A DNA stretch of 31,188 nt from positions 1-31,188 of the forward strand of contig CAZYVH010000028.1 of the NCBI GenBank assembly GCA_964650905.1, given 5' to 3'. Below, piece by piece: positions 23,802-31,188 of the stretch. The notes below the pieces were generated by a model. That model made no database searches, was not told the origin of the DNA, and was given only the letters and a program-made list of their open reading frames with translations. The number at the start of each line of letters is the position of its first letter. Position 1 is the first letter of the stretch. Position numbers and translations under genes: made by a program. The DNA is from SZUA-36 sp964650905. GTDB lineage: Bacteria > Pseudomonadota > Gammaproteobacteria > Xanthomonadales > SZUA-36.

Positions 23802-25678
23802 CGTGCACCACCCTCACGCCGTCGCCGGCGTAGTTGCCCAAACACCAGTGCAGCGATAATGATCAACAGCGGCAACAGGACAATATTGATGAATTTCAGA
23901 CGCATACCCAGTGACTTGATGTCCTTGCCAAGATCGTGTTGTACCTGCCGTAACTGGCTGCGAATCTGGGCTTTACGTTCGAGAAACCGTTGCAATTCGT
24001 CCTGCTGGTCCGTGTTCAGGACCGCCAACTGGCTGTCCCGGCGGTTTGCCTGCATATCTGCAAGGGTTTTCTCGGTTTCCTGCAGTTCTTTTTGCAGACG
24101 CTCCTCGGTATCGCGAAACCGTGCTTCGGCCGACAGACGCAATGCATCCACCCGCTCGAACGGGCGACTGGTGCTGGCGCGTGCACGTATTCCGATCAGA
24201 TCGGAACTGCCCAGCAACTGTTCGGAAATATTGGCCACCAGCGTACCATTATCAGCAAATGAATTGACCAGTGTCTGGCCAAGGAATTTTTGTTTCTGAA
24301 CCCACAAACGGTCGGTTAAAACGTCGGTATCTGCAAACAGCACCACGTTAATACCCCCCTCACCCGACGCGGTCAACCGTTCAGCACTGTCGACACCTTC
24401 AGGTACATCCTTGAATGCACTGTCAGCCTTGCCGGTGATCCGGGCAGCCAGTGAGTAATGGTCACCGGTCGGTTGAAAATCTTTTTCCAGATCCCGCGGG
24501 TCGGCCATGAATCGCAGACGGGTTGCATCAATGGGCGCCGCGCTCTCGCTGGTTTCCACCAGAGTCTCAAACGTGGTGCTTGCTTTTGCAAGTGGTGCCA
24601 GCCATCCCGTGGATGAAAAATTTACCACCTCAAGGTCTGCACTGGCGACATCCGTGGCATTGATGCCATCAGATTTGACCGAGAGAATACCCAGGTGCCG
24701 TACCGGTGCCTGGCCTGCTCCAATGCTGACCTGCAGGGCATACGCGCGGTCGCCGATGACCTTATTGGGGTCAAAACTGACCCCCCAGCTTTTCAGCAAC
24801 GCCCCCAGCGTTGAGCTGCCACGTGCTTTGACACGCGCCATCGGGTCATTCGGGTCACCACCCAGATCAGCCTCCGCCATCGGGTCCATAAAGGCCAGCA
24901 TGTGCCCGCCACCCAGAACGAACTGGTCAATGGCATACAACATACTGTCAGTGAGGTCCTTGGGATGAACCAGAATTAACAGGTCCAGGCCATCCGGTAG
25001 CGATGCATCAGACGCGGCGATGTTCTGCAAGTCAAAAAGCTGGCCCAGTTGCTGGTAAATCACCCAAGCCTCACGCATACGCTGTGTCGCCGGGTCGAAG
25101 CCGGGGGCAATATCCAGACCGGAAATCAGACCCACTTTCTTATGCTCGGGATGCGACAGGCCGGAGACCATCCTGGCCAGGTCATACTCAAGGAATTTTT
25201 CCTTGTCCGGTTGCAGGAAGGGTATGACCTGCTGGCCATCCAGTGAATTGGTGCCGACCAGGCCGAAATACAGTGTATCACCTGCATTACTTACCGGTGC
25301 CGCCTGTAAGCCGTAGCGGGCGGCCTGGTCCTCCTGGGGTGAAAACGGCTCGGGATTGACCCTGCTGAGGGTGAGCTTGCCACCGCTGCGAGCGGCGAAT
25401 TCGTCCAGCATCTCCCCGGCCCAGCGTGAGTAACTGCGAAACTGCGGCAGATCGCGGCTGGCCTCTTCTGAAAAATACAGGGTCAGCTTGACCGGTTCGT
25501 CCATGCTACCAAGTATTTTGCGGGTACCTTCACTTAAGGTGTAAAGCCCGTTTTCGGTCAGGTCAACACGCATACCCTTGAGTAAGACGGAAGACAGTAT
25601 GGTCAGCGCCACAAACAACACACCTAACAGGGCCAGGGTGCCAGCCGAATACATTGAGCGATTTCTTTGTTTCATCAT
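23798..25678 (-). CDS. GldG-type ABC auxiliary protein (ABC_transp_aux family)
   Basis: Membrane-anchored extracytoplasmic subunit of a GldA/F/G-type ABC system, 626 aa. An N-terminal membrane segment (about 11-33) is followed by VDLTENGLYTLSEGTRKIL, the family opening, then a large soluble alpha/beta part (about 55-480: VKLTLYFSEE, ILVHPKDLTDSMLYAIDQFVLGGG, MLAFMDPMAE). A coiled-coil stretch rich in E, Q and R runs at about 525-580, and a second membrane segment lies near the C-terminus (about 598-617) before a basic tail. ATG 25678 and ATG 25675 are adjacent; either overlaps the permease stop. The cargo is unknown; related genes serve gliding in Bacteroidetes but are common in non-gliding proteobacteria. 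Confidence 0.85.
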   Translation of the reverse strand: MMKQRNRSMYSAGTLALLGVLFVALTILSSVLLKGMRVDLTENGLYTLSEGTRKILGSMDEPVKLTLYFSEEASRDLPQFRSYSRWAGEMLDEFAARSGGKLTLSRVNPEPFSPQEDQAARYGLQAAPVSNAGDTLYFGLVGTNSLDGQQVIPFLQPDKEKFLEYDLARMVSGLSHPEHKKVGLISGLDIAPGFDPATQRMREAWVIYQQLGQLFDLQNIAASDASLPDGLDLLILVHPKDLTDSMLYAIDQFVLGGGHMLAFMDPMAEADLGGDPNDPMARVKARGSSTLGALLKSWGVSFDPNKVIGDRAYALQVSIGAGQAPVRHLGILSVKSDGINATDVASADLEVVNFSSTGWLAPLAKASTTFETLVETSESAAPIDATRLRFMADPRDLEKDFQPTGDHYSLAARITGKADSAFKDVPEGVDSAERLTASGEGGINVVLFADTDVLTDRLWVQKQKFLGQTLVNSFADNGTLVANISEQLLGSSDLIGIRARASTSRPFERVDALRLSAEARFRDTEERLQKELQETEKTLADMQANRRDSQLAVLNTDQQDELQRFLERKAQIRSQLRQVQHDLGKDIKSLGMRLKFINIVLLPLLIIIAALVFGQLRRRRREGGAR

Positions 25679-26409
25679 TCAGCCTTCTTCAAATCAAGTA
25701 CCATGACATTGGCATACAGCCAGAAACCCATCACCAGCAGGAAGTAAACCAGGTCACGCAGGTCAATGACCCCCTTGGAAATATCCGCAAAGTGTCTGAA
25801 AAAACTGAGACTCGCGATACCGTCGAGGATGACTTGCGGTGCCCAACCGTTGAACAGGTTCATAACCATCGGCAAACCACTCAACAGGAACAGGAAGCAC
25901 ACCACCACGCTGAGAATGAAAGCGATGACCTGGTTGCGGGTCAACGCTGACATGCAGGCACCGATGGCCATAAAACCACCGGCCATCAACCAGCTACCCA
26001 GATAGGCCGCGAAGATCACGCCATTATCGGGTGAACCGAGGTAATTGACGGTAATCCAGATGGGCAGCGTCAGAACCAGCGCCAGACCAATAAACAGCCA
26101 GGCCGCCAGGAATTTACCCAGCACCGCCTGGACGGTTGTCAATGGCAGGGTGAACAATAACTCGATGGTGCCGGAGCGTCGTTCCTCTGCCCACAGTCGC
26201 ATCGAGATCGCCGGTACCAGGAACAGGTAAAGCCACGGGTGAAAGCGGAAAAACGGGTCGAGATCGGCAAACCCTCGTTCGTAAAAGTTGCCCAAATAAA
26301 ATGTGAATACCCCGGTCATCACCAGGAATATGACCAGGAAGACATAGGCAACCGGGGTAGCAAAATAACCGCTCAGTTCCCTGCGCATGACGTTGATCGT
26401 GCCATTCAT
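25675..26409 (-). CDS. ABC transporter permease, GldF/ABC-2 type
   Basis: Inner-membrane permease of 244 aa with six predicted membrane segments. Opening MRRELSGYFATPVAYVFLVI is characteristic of GldF/NosY-like ABC-2 permeases, followed by AISMRLWAEERRSGTIELLFTLPLT, the conserved cytoplasmic coupling stretch of this family. It overlaps the ATPase gene by 4 bases upstream and the GldG-type gene by 4 bases downstream. Confidence 0.88.
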   Translation of the reverse strand: MNGTINVMRRELSGYFATPVAYVFLVIFLVMTGVFTFYLGNFYERGFADLDPFFRFHPWLYLFLVPAISMRLWAEERRSGTIELLFTLPLTTVQAVLGKFLAAWLFIGLALVLTLPIWITVNYLGSPDNGVIFAAYLGSWLMAGGFMAIGACMSALTRNQVIAFILSVVVCFLFLLSGLPMVMNLFNGWAPQVILDGIASLSFFRHFADISKGVIDLRDLVYFLLVMGFWLYANVMVLDLKKAE

Positions 26410-27329
26410 GACGATGCCTCCCCAAGGGTTATACTGCGAAACACCTCATCGAGCCGACCGGCCTCGAGACGCATGGCAGACACCTTCCAGGCGTGTGCAT
26501 TGATCGCCACAGAGACGGCCTCGAACAGAGCTGCCTGTGGCGTTGGAAACAAGGTCAGTTCACCGTCACCGAGTTCCGCTTTGGCAACCTGTGGTAATTC
26601 GCTCAAAATACTGGCAACCTTTTCAGCCTCCTCTACAACCATCGAAACCGCGTTGTTGTAGCGCGACCGGGCAACCAGGCCATGCGGTGTGTCATCGGCC
26701 AGCAGGCGGCCATCGGCGATGATCATGATGCGGTTACAAACGGCCTCGACCTCCTCCAGGATATGGGTTGAAATGATGATGATCTTGTCCTGCGCCATGT
26801 CCTGGATCAGGTGACGAACTTCGTGTTTCTGGTTGGGGTCCAGACCGTCGGTGGGCTCATCCAGGATCAGTATCTGCGGGTCGTGAATAATTGCCTGCGC
26901 CAGCCCGACACGCCGCTTGAAGCCTTTCGAGAGGGTCTCGACCGCTTGCTGCTGGACCGCACTCAGGTTGAGCCGTTCCAGTGCTCTATCTACACTCACA
27001 GATACATCGGCGGTCTCGATCATCCTGGCACGTGCGATAAAGGTCAGGAACTGCCTGACCGTCATCTCGCCGTAACTCGGTGCGCCTTCGGGCAGGTAAC
27101 CTATACATTTGCGTGCAGCAACCGATTGCTCTACGACATCAATGCCATTGACCAGGGCGGTGCCCGAAGTGGGTGCAAGAAAACCGGTCAACATCTTCAT
27201 GGTGGTTGATTTGCCGGCACCATTGGGTCCTAAAAAACCCAGTACCTGGCCGGCTTCCACAGTGAAACTGAGCTTATCTACGGCAAGGATATTAGCGTAA
27301 CGTTTACACAATGATTTGGCTTCAATCAT
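26406..27329 (-). CDS. ABC transporter ATP-binding protein, GldA type
   Basis: ATPase partner of the GldF-type permease, first gene of the six-gene operon. About 307 aa from ATG 27329. Motifs: Walker A GPNGAGKSTT, Q-loop GYLPEGAPSYGEM, signature-like LSKGFKRRVGLAQA (the usual SGG is replaced by SKG, as in other GldA/NatA-like ATPases), Walker B ILILDEPTDGLDP and switch histidine in ISTHILEEVE. A C-terminal domain of about 80 residues follows. ATG 27341 (adding MEQT) is also possible; 27329 gives the usual family opening MIEAKSL and has GGAA upstream. The intergenic region to the divergent aspartoacylase-like gene (27342-27508) holds the promoters, none of which is distinct. Confidence 0.88.
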   Translation of the reverse strand: MIEAKSLCKRYANILAVDKLSFTVEAGQVLGFLGPNGAGKSTTMKMLTGFLAPTSGTALVNGIDVVEQSVAARKCIGYLPEGAPSYGEMTVRQFLTFIARARMIETADVSVSVDRALERLNLSAVQQQAVETLSKGFKRRVGLAQAIIHDPQILILDEPTDGLDPNQKHEVRHLIQDMAQDKIIIISTHILEEVEAVCNRIMIIADGRLLADDTPHGLVARSRYNNAVSMVVEEAEKVASILSELPQVAKAELGDGELTLFPTPQAALFEAVSVAINAHAWKVSAMRLEAGRLDEVFRSITLGEASS

Positions 27330-27508
27330 GGTCTGTTCCATTTATGACTTAAGGACACTCATCAATCCGTATTTTGTTTTTGATGGCACTCACCGGAGCA
27401 CTATTTTCGGGTTTGTACAGATAATTTCAAGCCCGTTGTTTCCTGATCGTCAATTTGTCTGTATGGTTGCCTGCTTAAGTGGCAGAATAAATCGCAGGTT
27501 CCTCGATC

Positions 27509-28606
27509 TTGAAGCTGACCGAACTAGACAATTTACCTCCCGGACTACTCGATTGTCCGGCTCATAAACTGCATGAACTGCTCTGCGGGCCCGCGCTGAT
27601 CCACCTTGAAGGTAAAGACCCACGACCCCTGTTCGTTTCCGTTCTCCAGCACGGCAACGAGACCACCGGCTGGGAAGCCATCCGCAGACTGCTCAAAAGT
27701 TATTCTGAATACAATTCCCTGCCACGCTCACTATCACTTCTAATTGGCAACACCCGGGCGGCAAAACAACACCTGCGGCACCTCGACGATCAGCTTGATT
27801 ACAACCGTTGTTGGCCCGGTGGCAAATATGCTGACAGTGAACCCGGGAAATTGTTCCGCCAGGTGACCGATCGCATGCGCATGCGTGCCCCTTTGGCCAG
27901 TATGGACATCCATAACAACACCGGCCTGAACCCCCACTATGCTGCAATCAACCGTGTACGCCCGGAGTCAATACGCCTGGCTTCATATTTTTCATCCAAG
28001 GTGGTGTACTTCACAATACCGACAGGTACCCAGTCACTGGCCTTTTCTGAATTCTGCCCCGCCGTAACGTTGGAATGTGGCAAGGCTGGCCGGGTCCACG
28101 GCATCGATCACAGTATTGGCTTTATCGAAACCTGTTTACACCTGGACGCACTACCGACCTCGCCCGATGGTGTCAATGGAGCACGTCTTTACCACATGGT
28201 TGCAACCGTCCGCATACCCGATGACGTATTGTTCGGATTTGGTAACGTCCCTGTCGAGGTCGCATTCAGGGCCAACCTTGACAGCTTCAATTTTCACGAA
28301 CTGACCATCGGCGTTACGTGGGGCGACATCCATGACGGTCCGCCAAAGCCCCTCAAGGCAACGGATCTCAATGGCGTTGATGTGACTGACCATTACTTCC
28401 GTTTTGACCGCGGCCAGATCGAAACAAGGTGCCGGATGATGCCCTCCATGCTGACCCAGGATCGCCGTGTTATTCACCAGGACTGTCTCTGTTACCTGAT
28501 GGAACGTGTGCAGTTTGAGGACTATGCCGAGGTGACGGAGCACGACCTGCTGCCCGAGGGCATACGTCGCAGCGACCGACCCGGTGCAGCCTTTTCCCGC
28601 GAGTGA
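27509..28606 (+). CDS. Succinylglutamate desuccinylase/aspartoacylase family zinc hydrolase
   Basis: Probable zinc-dependent amidohydrolase of the AstE/AspA (M14-like) family, 365 aa. Zinc and catalytic motifs are all present: HGNE (48-51), DYNR (97-100), DIHNNTG with His135, and TLECG with Glu189 as likely catalytic base. The C-terminal 130 residues form an extra domain seen in such proteins. The start is a TTG at 27509: an in-frame stop lies at 27488-27490 and no ATG or GTG is available before the first conserved block. No ast operon or other pathway genes are near, so the substrate cannot be named; desuccinylation of succinylglutamate is not supported by context. Confidence 0.82.
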   Translation: MKLTELDNLPPGLLDCPAHKLHELLCGPALIHLEGKDPRPLFVSVLQHGNETTGWEAIRRLLKSYSEYNSLPRSLSLLIGNTRAAKQHLRHLDDQLDYNRCWPGGKYADSEPGKLFRQVTDRMRMRAPLASMDIHNNTGLNPHYAAINRVRPESIRLASYFSSKVVYFTIPTGTQSLAFSEFCPAVTLECGKAGRVHGIDHSIGFIETCLHLDALPTSPDGVNGARLYHMVATVRIPDDVLFGFGNVPVEVAFRANLDSFNFHELTIGVTWGDIHDGPPKPLKATDLNGVDVTDHYFRFDRGQIETRCRMMPSMLTQDRRVIHQDCLCYLMERVQFEDYAEVTEHDLLPEGIRRSDRPGAAFSRE

Positions 28607-28681
28607 TTGTACTATGACTTTTTTCACTATCCGAATACGTACCGATCTTCCATACTGGCGTCAGGTCAATGGAGAAAAGCG

Positions 28682-28921
28682 ATGAGCATGTGGACAGCAA
28701 TTGCGCTGATATCAGTAGCTGGTATCATTGCCGGTATTTTCAATAACCGCGGCCAACACCGCCACGGCAAGGAAATACTTGAACAACTCGAGGACATTTA
28801 CGCTAAAATGGACACCTTGGAGAATGACCTGCGCGACCGCGTGGAAACGCTGGAACGTATTGTCACCAACCCAAAAGAAGACCTGAAGCGCCAGTTCGAC
28901 CATCTCGACAAGGTGTCCTGA
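28682..28921 (+). CDS. PspB-like small membrane protein with coiled coil
   Basis: 79 aa: one N-terminal membrane segment (about 4-21, WTAIALISVAGIIAGIF), then a charged helix with a heptad pattern (EILEQLEDIYAKMDTLE to RVETLERIVTN) and a DLKRQFDHLDK end. This layout is that of phage shock protein B and of similar small gammaproteobacterial membrane proteins, in which the phrase ETLERIVT recurs. It is therefore probably an inner-membrane stress partner, but PspB function is not proven here since no pspA or pspC is seen. ATG 28682 is chosen for GGAGA 8 bases before it; 76 bases separate it from the upstream gene. A second membrane gene follows after 27 bases. Confidence 0.68.
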   Translation: MSMWTAIALISVAGIIAGIFNNRGQHRHGKEILEQLEDIYAKMDTLENDLRDRVETLERIVTNPKEDLKRQFDHLDKVS

Positions 28922-28948
28922 TTTTTTTCCTGAAGGGGTTTAAACATC

Positions 28949-29113
28949 GTGAAACGATTTGTGGGCAAACGCCCACGGTTTGCTCTCGGCAAAGTTCAGC
29001 CCATATTGCTGTTCCTGCTGGGGGCCGGGTTCCTGCTACTGGGGGTGAGAACCTACCCCGCCTTTATAGCAGTCGGAAGCTTGTTCATGGTGATCGGCTA
29101 TCGTGGTTATACC
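28949..29113 (+). CDS. Membrane protein, 3' part lost in gap
   Basis: At least 55 residues starting at GTG 28949, with AAGGGG at 28933-28938 upstream. After a basic start (VKRFVGKRPRFALGK) there are two close membrane segments, about 17-31 (PILLFLLGAGFLLLG) and 36-52. The frame runs into the run of Ns at 29114, so its true length and family are not known. It follows the PspB-like gene closely and is probably in the same operon. Confidence 0.5.
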
Positions 29114-29213
29114 NNNNNNNNNNNNNNNNNNNNNNNNNNNNNNNNNNNNNNNNNNNNNNNNNNNNNNNNNNNNNNNNNNNNNNNNNNNNNNNNNNNNNNN
29201 NNNNNNNNNNNNN
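29114..29213. other. Assembly gap of 100 Ns
   Basis: Exactly 100 Ns, the usual placeholder for a gap of unknown size. It cuts a membrane-protein gene from the left and removes the last few codons of a convergent response regulator from the right. Real sequence of unknown length is missing here. Confidence 0.97.
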
Positions 29214-29848
29214 AATTTCATTTCGAAGGCTTTGAGTACCGCGCGGGTACGGTCACGTACCCCCATTTTTGAAAGAATATTAGATACGTGGTTTTTGACG
29301 GTACCTTCTGCAACACGCAGAGAATTGGCTATTTCCTTGTTGCTGTAGCCACCCGCCATCAAACGCAGTATCTCGGTTTCACGACCGGTCAGGGGATCTG
29401 GCGGGTCAAGACTGGAAAAATCGTTCTGCAGGTTTTGCAATCCTTTGAGGAGACGCTGGGTGACCGCAGGTTTGACCATCGAACCACCATCGGCCACCGT
29501 TTTGACCGCTTCGACCAGTTCCTCCAGGCTGACATCTTTGAGTAAATATCCCTTGGCCCCAGCTTTGATACCCGCCAGCACCAGTTCATCGTCATCGAAG
29601 GTCGTCAGGATTATTGTCGGCGGTAAGCTACCGTCAGCGGACAACTGTTGTAATACATCCAGACCGGATTTACCCGGCATACGCATATCCAGCAGCACCA
29701 CATCAGGATTGATCACCGGGATCGTGCGGATGGCTTCGGCGCCATCGGGTGCTTCAGCGATCACCTCAATTTCTTCTGACAGTTCCAGCAGGCTACGCAC
29801 GCCTTTACGGACCAGGTTCTGATCATCGACCAGCATCACTCTTACCAT
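29214..29848 (-). CDS. NarL/LuxR-family response regulator, 3' end in gap
   Basis: Cytoplasmic DNA-binding regulator; about 211 residues are visible and probably only a few are lost. Receiver: DDQ at 8-10, phosphoacceptor Asp in VVLLDMRMPGKSG (Asp54), ILTTFDDDE and the Lys in YLLKDVSLEEL. LuxR-type helix-turn-helix at the C-terminus: LTGRETEILRLMAGGYSNKEI and EGTVKNHVSNILSKMGVRDRT. An AAAGGAGAA site precedes the ATG. It follows its kinase gene by 30 bases, on the same strand. Targets are unknown. Confidence 0.9.
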
Positions 29849-29878
29849 TATCGTGTTCTCCTTTGAAAACCTTCGATG

Positions 29879-31033
29879 TCAGAACTCGGCCGGCAACCAT
29901 GCGTGCAAGGCAAAACCAGCGCCGGGCTCTGATTCCAACTCCAGCTTACCACCCAGTTGCCTGAGACGTTCGGCCATACCATTGAGTCCGTTGCCGGTGG
30001 TAATTTTTTGCGTGCCCATACCATCATCACGGGCGCTCATTGCAAGCCCTTCGCGGCTGATTGAAAGCCTTATCCACAGGTTTCTGGCACGTGCGTGGCG
30101 CACACTGTTGGTGATCATTTCCTGCACGCAGCGTAACAGCACCTGGGCCCGCTGCGGTTCTGTCATGACTTCTTCTGCAGGCAGGTCAAGATGGATTAAG
30201 GGTGCGGGCACACCCTCGACCAGAGCGTTCAGGGCTTCTGCCAGGTTGACCGTGTCATCGCGGCGCATTTCACTGACCACTTCACGTACATCCGCCAGCA
30301 ATAGCTTAGCCAATGAATGTGCCTGTTGCACATGCTCCAGGACTTTGCCATCCACGAGGTGGGTTACAACTTCCAGGTTTAGCGTCAGCGCAGTCAGGTG
30401 ATGCCCCACCAGGTCGTGCAACTCGCGTGCGATACGCACCCGCTCCGCGATGCGGGTATTTTCCTCCAGCAGTGCCTGCGTCGCACGCAGTTCTGAATTG
30501 ACTTTGCGCAATTCATTGCGCGCGGCATTCTGACGCAGCGCCACCACGGAACTCATAAATGCAAACAGGGATATCCCAAAAAACAGACCGGCTTCAAGCG
30601 TCGCGTCCGAAATGCCGACTTCAGGTATGCGATTGATTGTAATCGCCAGCAATACATTCTGGGCGATGAGCCATGCAACCGCCTGGTTCAGAGACATCAT
30701 CCAGGGGATCAATACCGCCACGATCAGCAGCAGAATACCACCCAACGGCGACTGGGATACCGCACTGATCCCCAACGCACAAACGGTCAACACAGCCAGG
30801 TATAAGACCCGGTAGACCAGCGTAGTGCGATCGGGCAGATACTGTGTCAGATTCCAGTACATCAGGCCAAACAAACCCTGGAACAGGAACCAGGCAATAT
30901 AGGCTTCGGTCGCCAACGGTTCCGGGAAGATAAAACGCATCAACAACAGTGGTATACCGGCACAAAACCACAGGAACATACCCGCGTAGCGGAGTAACTC
31001 GATTGGTCTTTGTCTGGCTTGTAGAATTTTCAT
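29879..31033 (-). CDS. NarL-type sensor histidine kinase with multi-TM N-terminus (HisKA_3)
   Basis: Membrane sensor kinase, 384 aa from ATG 31031-31033. About six N-terminal membrane segments (residues about 14-165) with no sizeable periplasmic domain, then a coiled coil (RNELRKVNSELRATQALLEE). Next is the DHp domain of the NarL kinase class, with phosphoacceptor His in RIARELHDLVGHHLTAL, followed by an HATPase end (QEMITNSVRHARARN, DDGMGT, GNGLNGMAERLRQLGG). This layout resembles DesK- or LiaS-like kinases that sense the membrane itself. The longer opening to 31108 adds residues without family likeness. The regulator gene follows after 30 bases. Confidence 0.86.
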   Translation of the reverse strand: MKILQARQRPIELLRYAGMFLWFCAGIPLLLMRFIFPEPLATEAYIAWFLFQGLFGLMYWNLTQYLPDRTTLVYRVLYLAVLTVCALGISAVSQSPLGGILLLIVAVLIPWMMSLNQAVAWLIAQNVLLAITINRIPEVGISDATLEAGLFFGISLFAFMSSVVALRQNAARNELRKVNSELRATQALLEENTRIAERVRIARELHDLVGHHLTALTLNLEVVTHLVDGKVLEHVQQAHSLAKLLLADVREVVSEMRRDDTVNLAEALNALVEGVPAPLIHLDLPAEEVMTEPQRAQVLLRCVQEMITNSVRHARARNLWIRLSISREGLAMSARDDGMGTQKITTGNGLNGMAERLRQLGGKLELESEPGAGFALHAWLPAEF

Positions 31034-31108
31034 AAATAAGCCTGGTCCGTTGGCGACACACCGGCATATGCGCATAATAACGCAGACTGGCTGTATTCTA
31101 ACCTGCAT

Positions 31109-31125
31109 ATTTCACCAGTCGGTAT
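31109..31125. repeat. 17-base repeat, copy 2
   Basis: Second exact copy of ATTTCACCAGTCGGTAT (first at 12449-12465), 76 bases upstream of the NarL-type kinase start. On the minus strand it lies just before TAGAAT (31102-31097 area), a possible -10, so it might be a control site. No firm function. Confidence 0.38.
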
Positions 31126-31188
31126 CAGGCCTCACTACAATCAAATGAATCGGCTCAATTAGATGGTATATTTACGAACAAACCTCAA

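Noticed and set aside
28887..28930. Intrinsic terminator after the PspB-like gene
   Set aside because: A T-run follows the stop, but the only hairpin has five pairs including a wobble, and the next gene starts 27 bases on.
31034..31108. Longer N-terminus of the NarL-type kinase
   Set aside because: The added residues are Cys-rich and unlike the family; the region looks like a promoter instead.

Overview
The window reads as chromosomal DNA of a gammaproteobacterium. It carries a PhoR/Pst/PhoU phosphate regulon with long-form PstA and PstC, a Cpx-like two-component system facing a Spy/CpxP-like protein, EpmA, and an AcrB-type RND pump. The species cannot be fixed from the sequence. Coding density is high: no gene-free stretch exceeds about 170 bases, apart from a run of exactly 100 Ns at 29114-29213. 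That gap shows the window is a draft scaffold. I see no tRNA, rRNA, CRISPR array, insertion sequence or prophage.

Layout. (1) 46-3800, plus strand: phoR, a Pho-box promoter, pstS and a putative porin whose reading frame breaks just after the signal peptide. (2) 3860-8638, minus strand: a tetR - membrane fusion protein - RND pump operon with a palindromic operator in front of tetR. (3) 8797-12441: epmA (plus), a Cpx-like kinase/regulator pair (minus), and a divergent Spy/CpxP-like protein (plus) with a CpxR-type box between the regulator and the Spy-like gene. (4) 12512-18020, minus strand: pstC-pstA-pstB-phoU behind a second Pho box. Divergent from it at 18158-20117 is a DUF47 (PhoU-like) gene plus a PiT phosphate permease. 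(5) 20132-21603: a GNAT acetyltransferase fused to a VanY-type peptidase (plus) and a SecB-like small protein (minus). (6) 21671-27329, minus strand: six tightly coupled genes, namely a GldA/GldF/GldG-type ABC system, DUF4340, DUF423 and an AlkA-type DNA glycosylase. (7) 27509-29113, plus strand: an aspartoacylase-family enzyme, a PspB-like small membrane protein and a membrane protein cut by the gap. (8) 29214-31033, minus strand: a NarL-type regulator and its multi-TM kinase.

How they work together. The central theme is phosphate. PhoR (with PhoB, presumably just upstream of the window) would drive two Pho-box promoters, one for pstS and the porin, one for pstCAB-phoU. This gives outer-membrane entry, periplasmic capture, ATP-driven import and PhoU feedback, with a PiT low-affinity route and its DUF47 partner head-to-head. 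A second theme is the cell envelope: the Cpx-like system with its Spy-like chaperone, the RND pump, the PspB-like protein and NarL-type two-component pair, and a peptidoglycan-peptidase-like fusion. No wholly unfamiliar system stands out. The points most worth a second look are the GNAT-VanY fusion, the apparently leaderless pstC, the frameshifted porin, the Gld-type/AlkA operon and the possible envelope-stress cluster around the gap.
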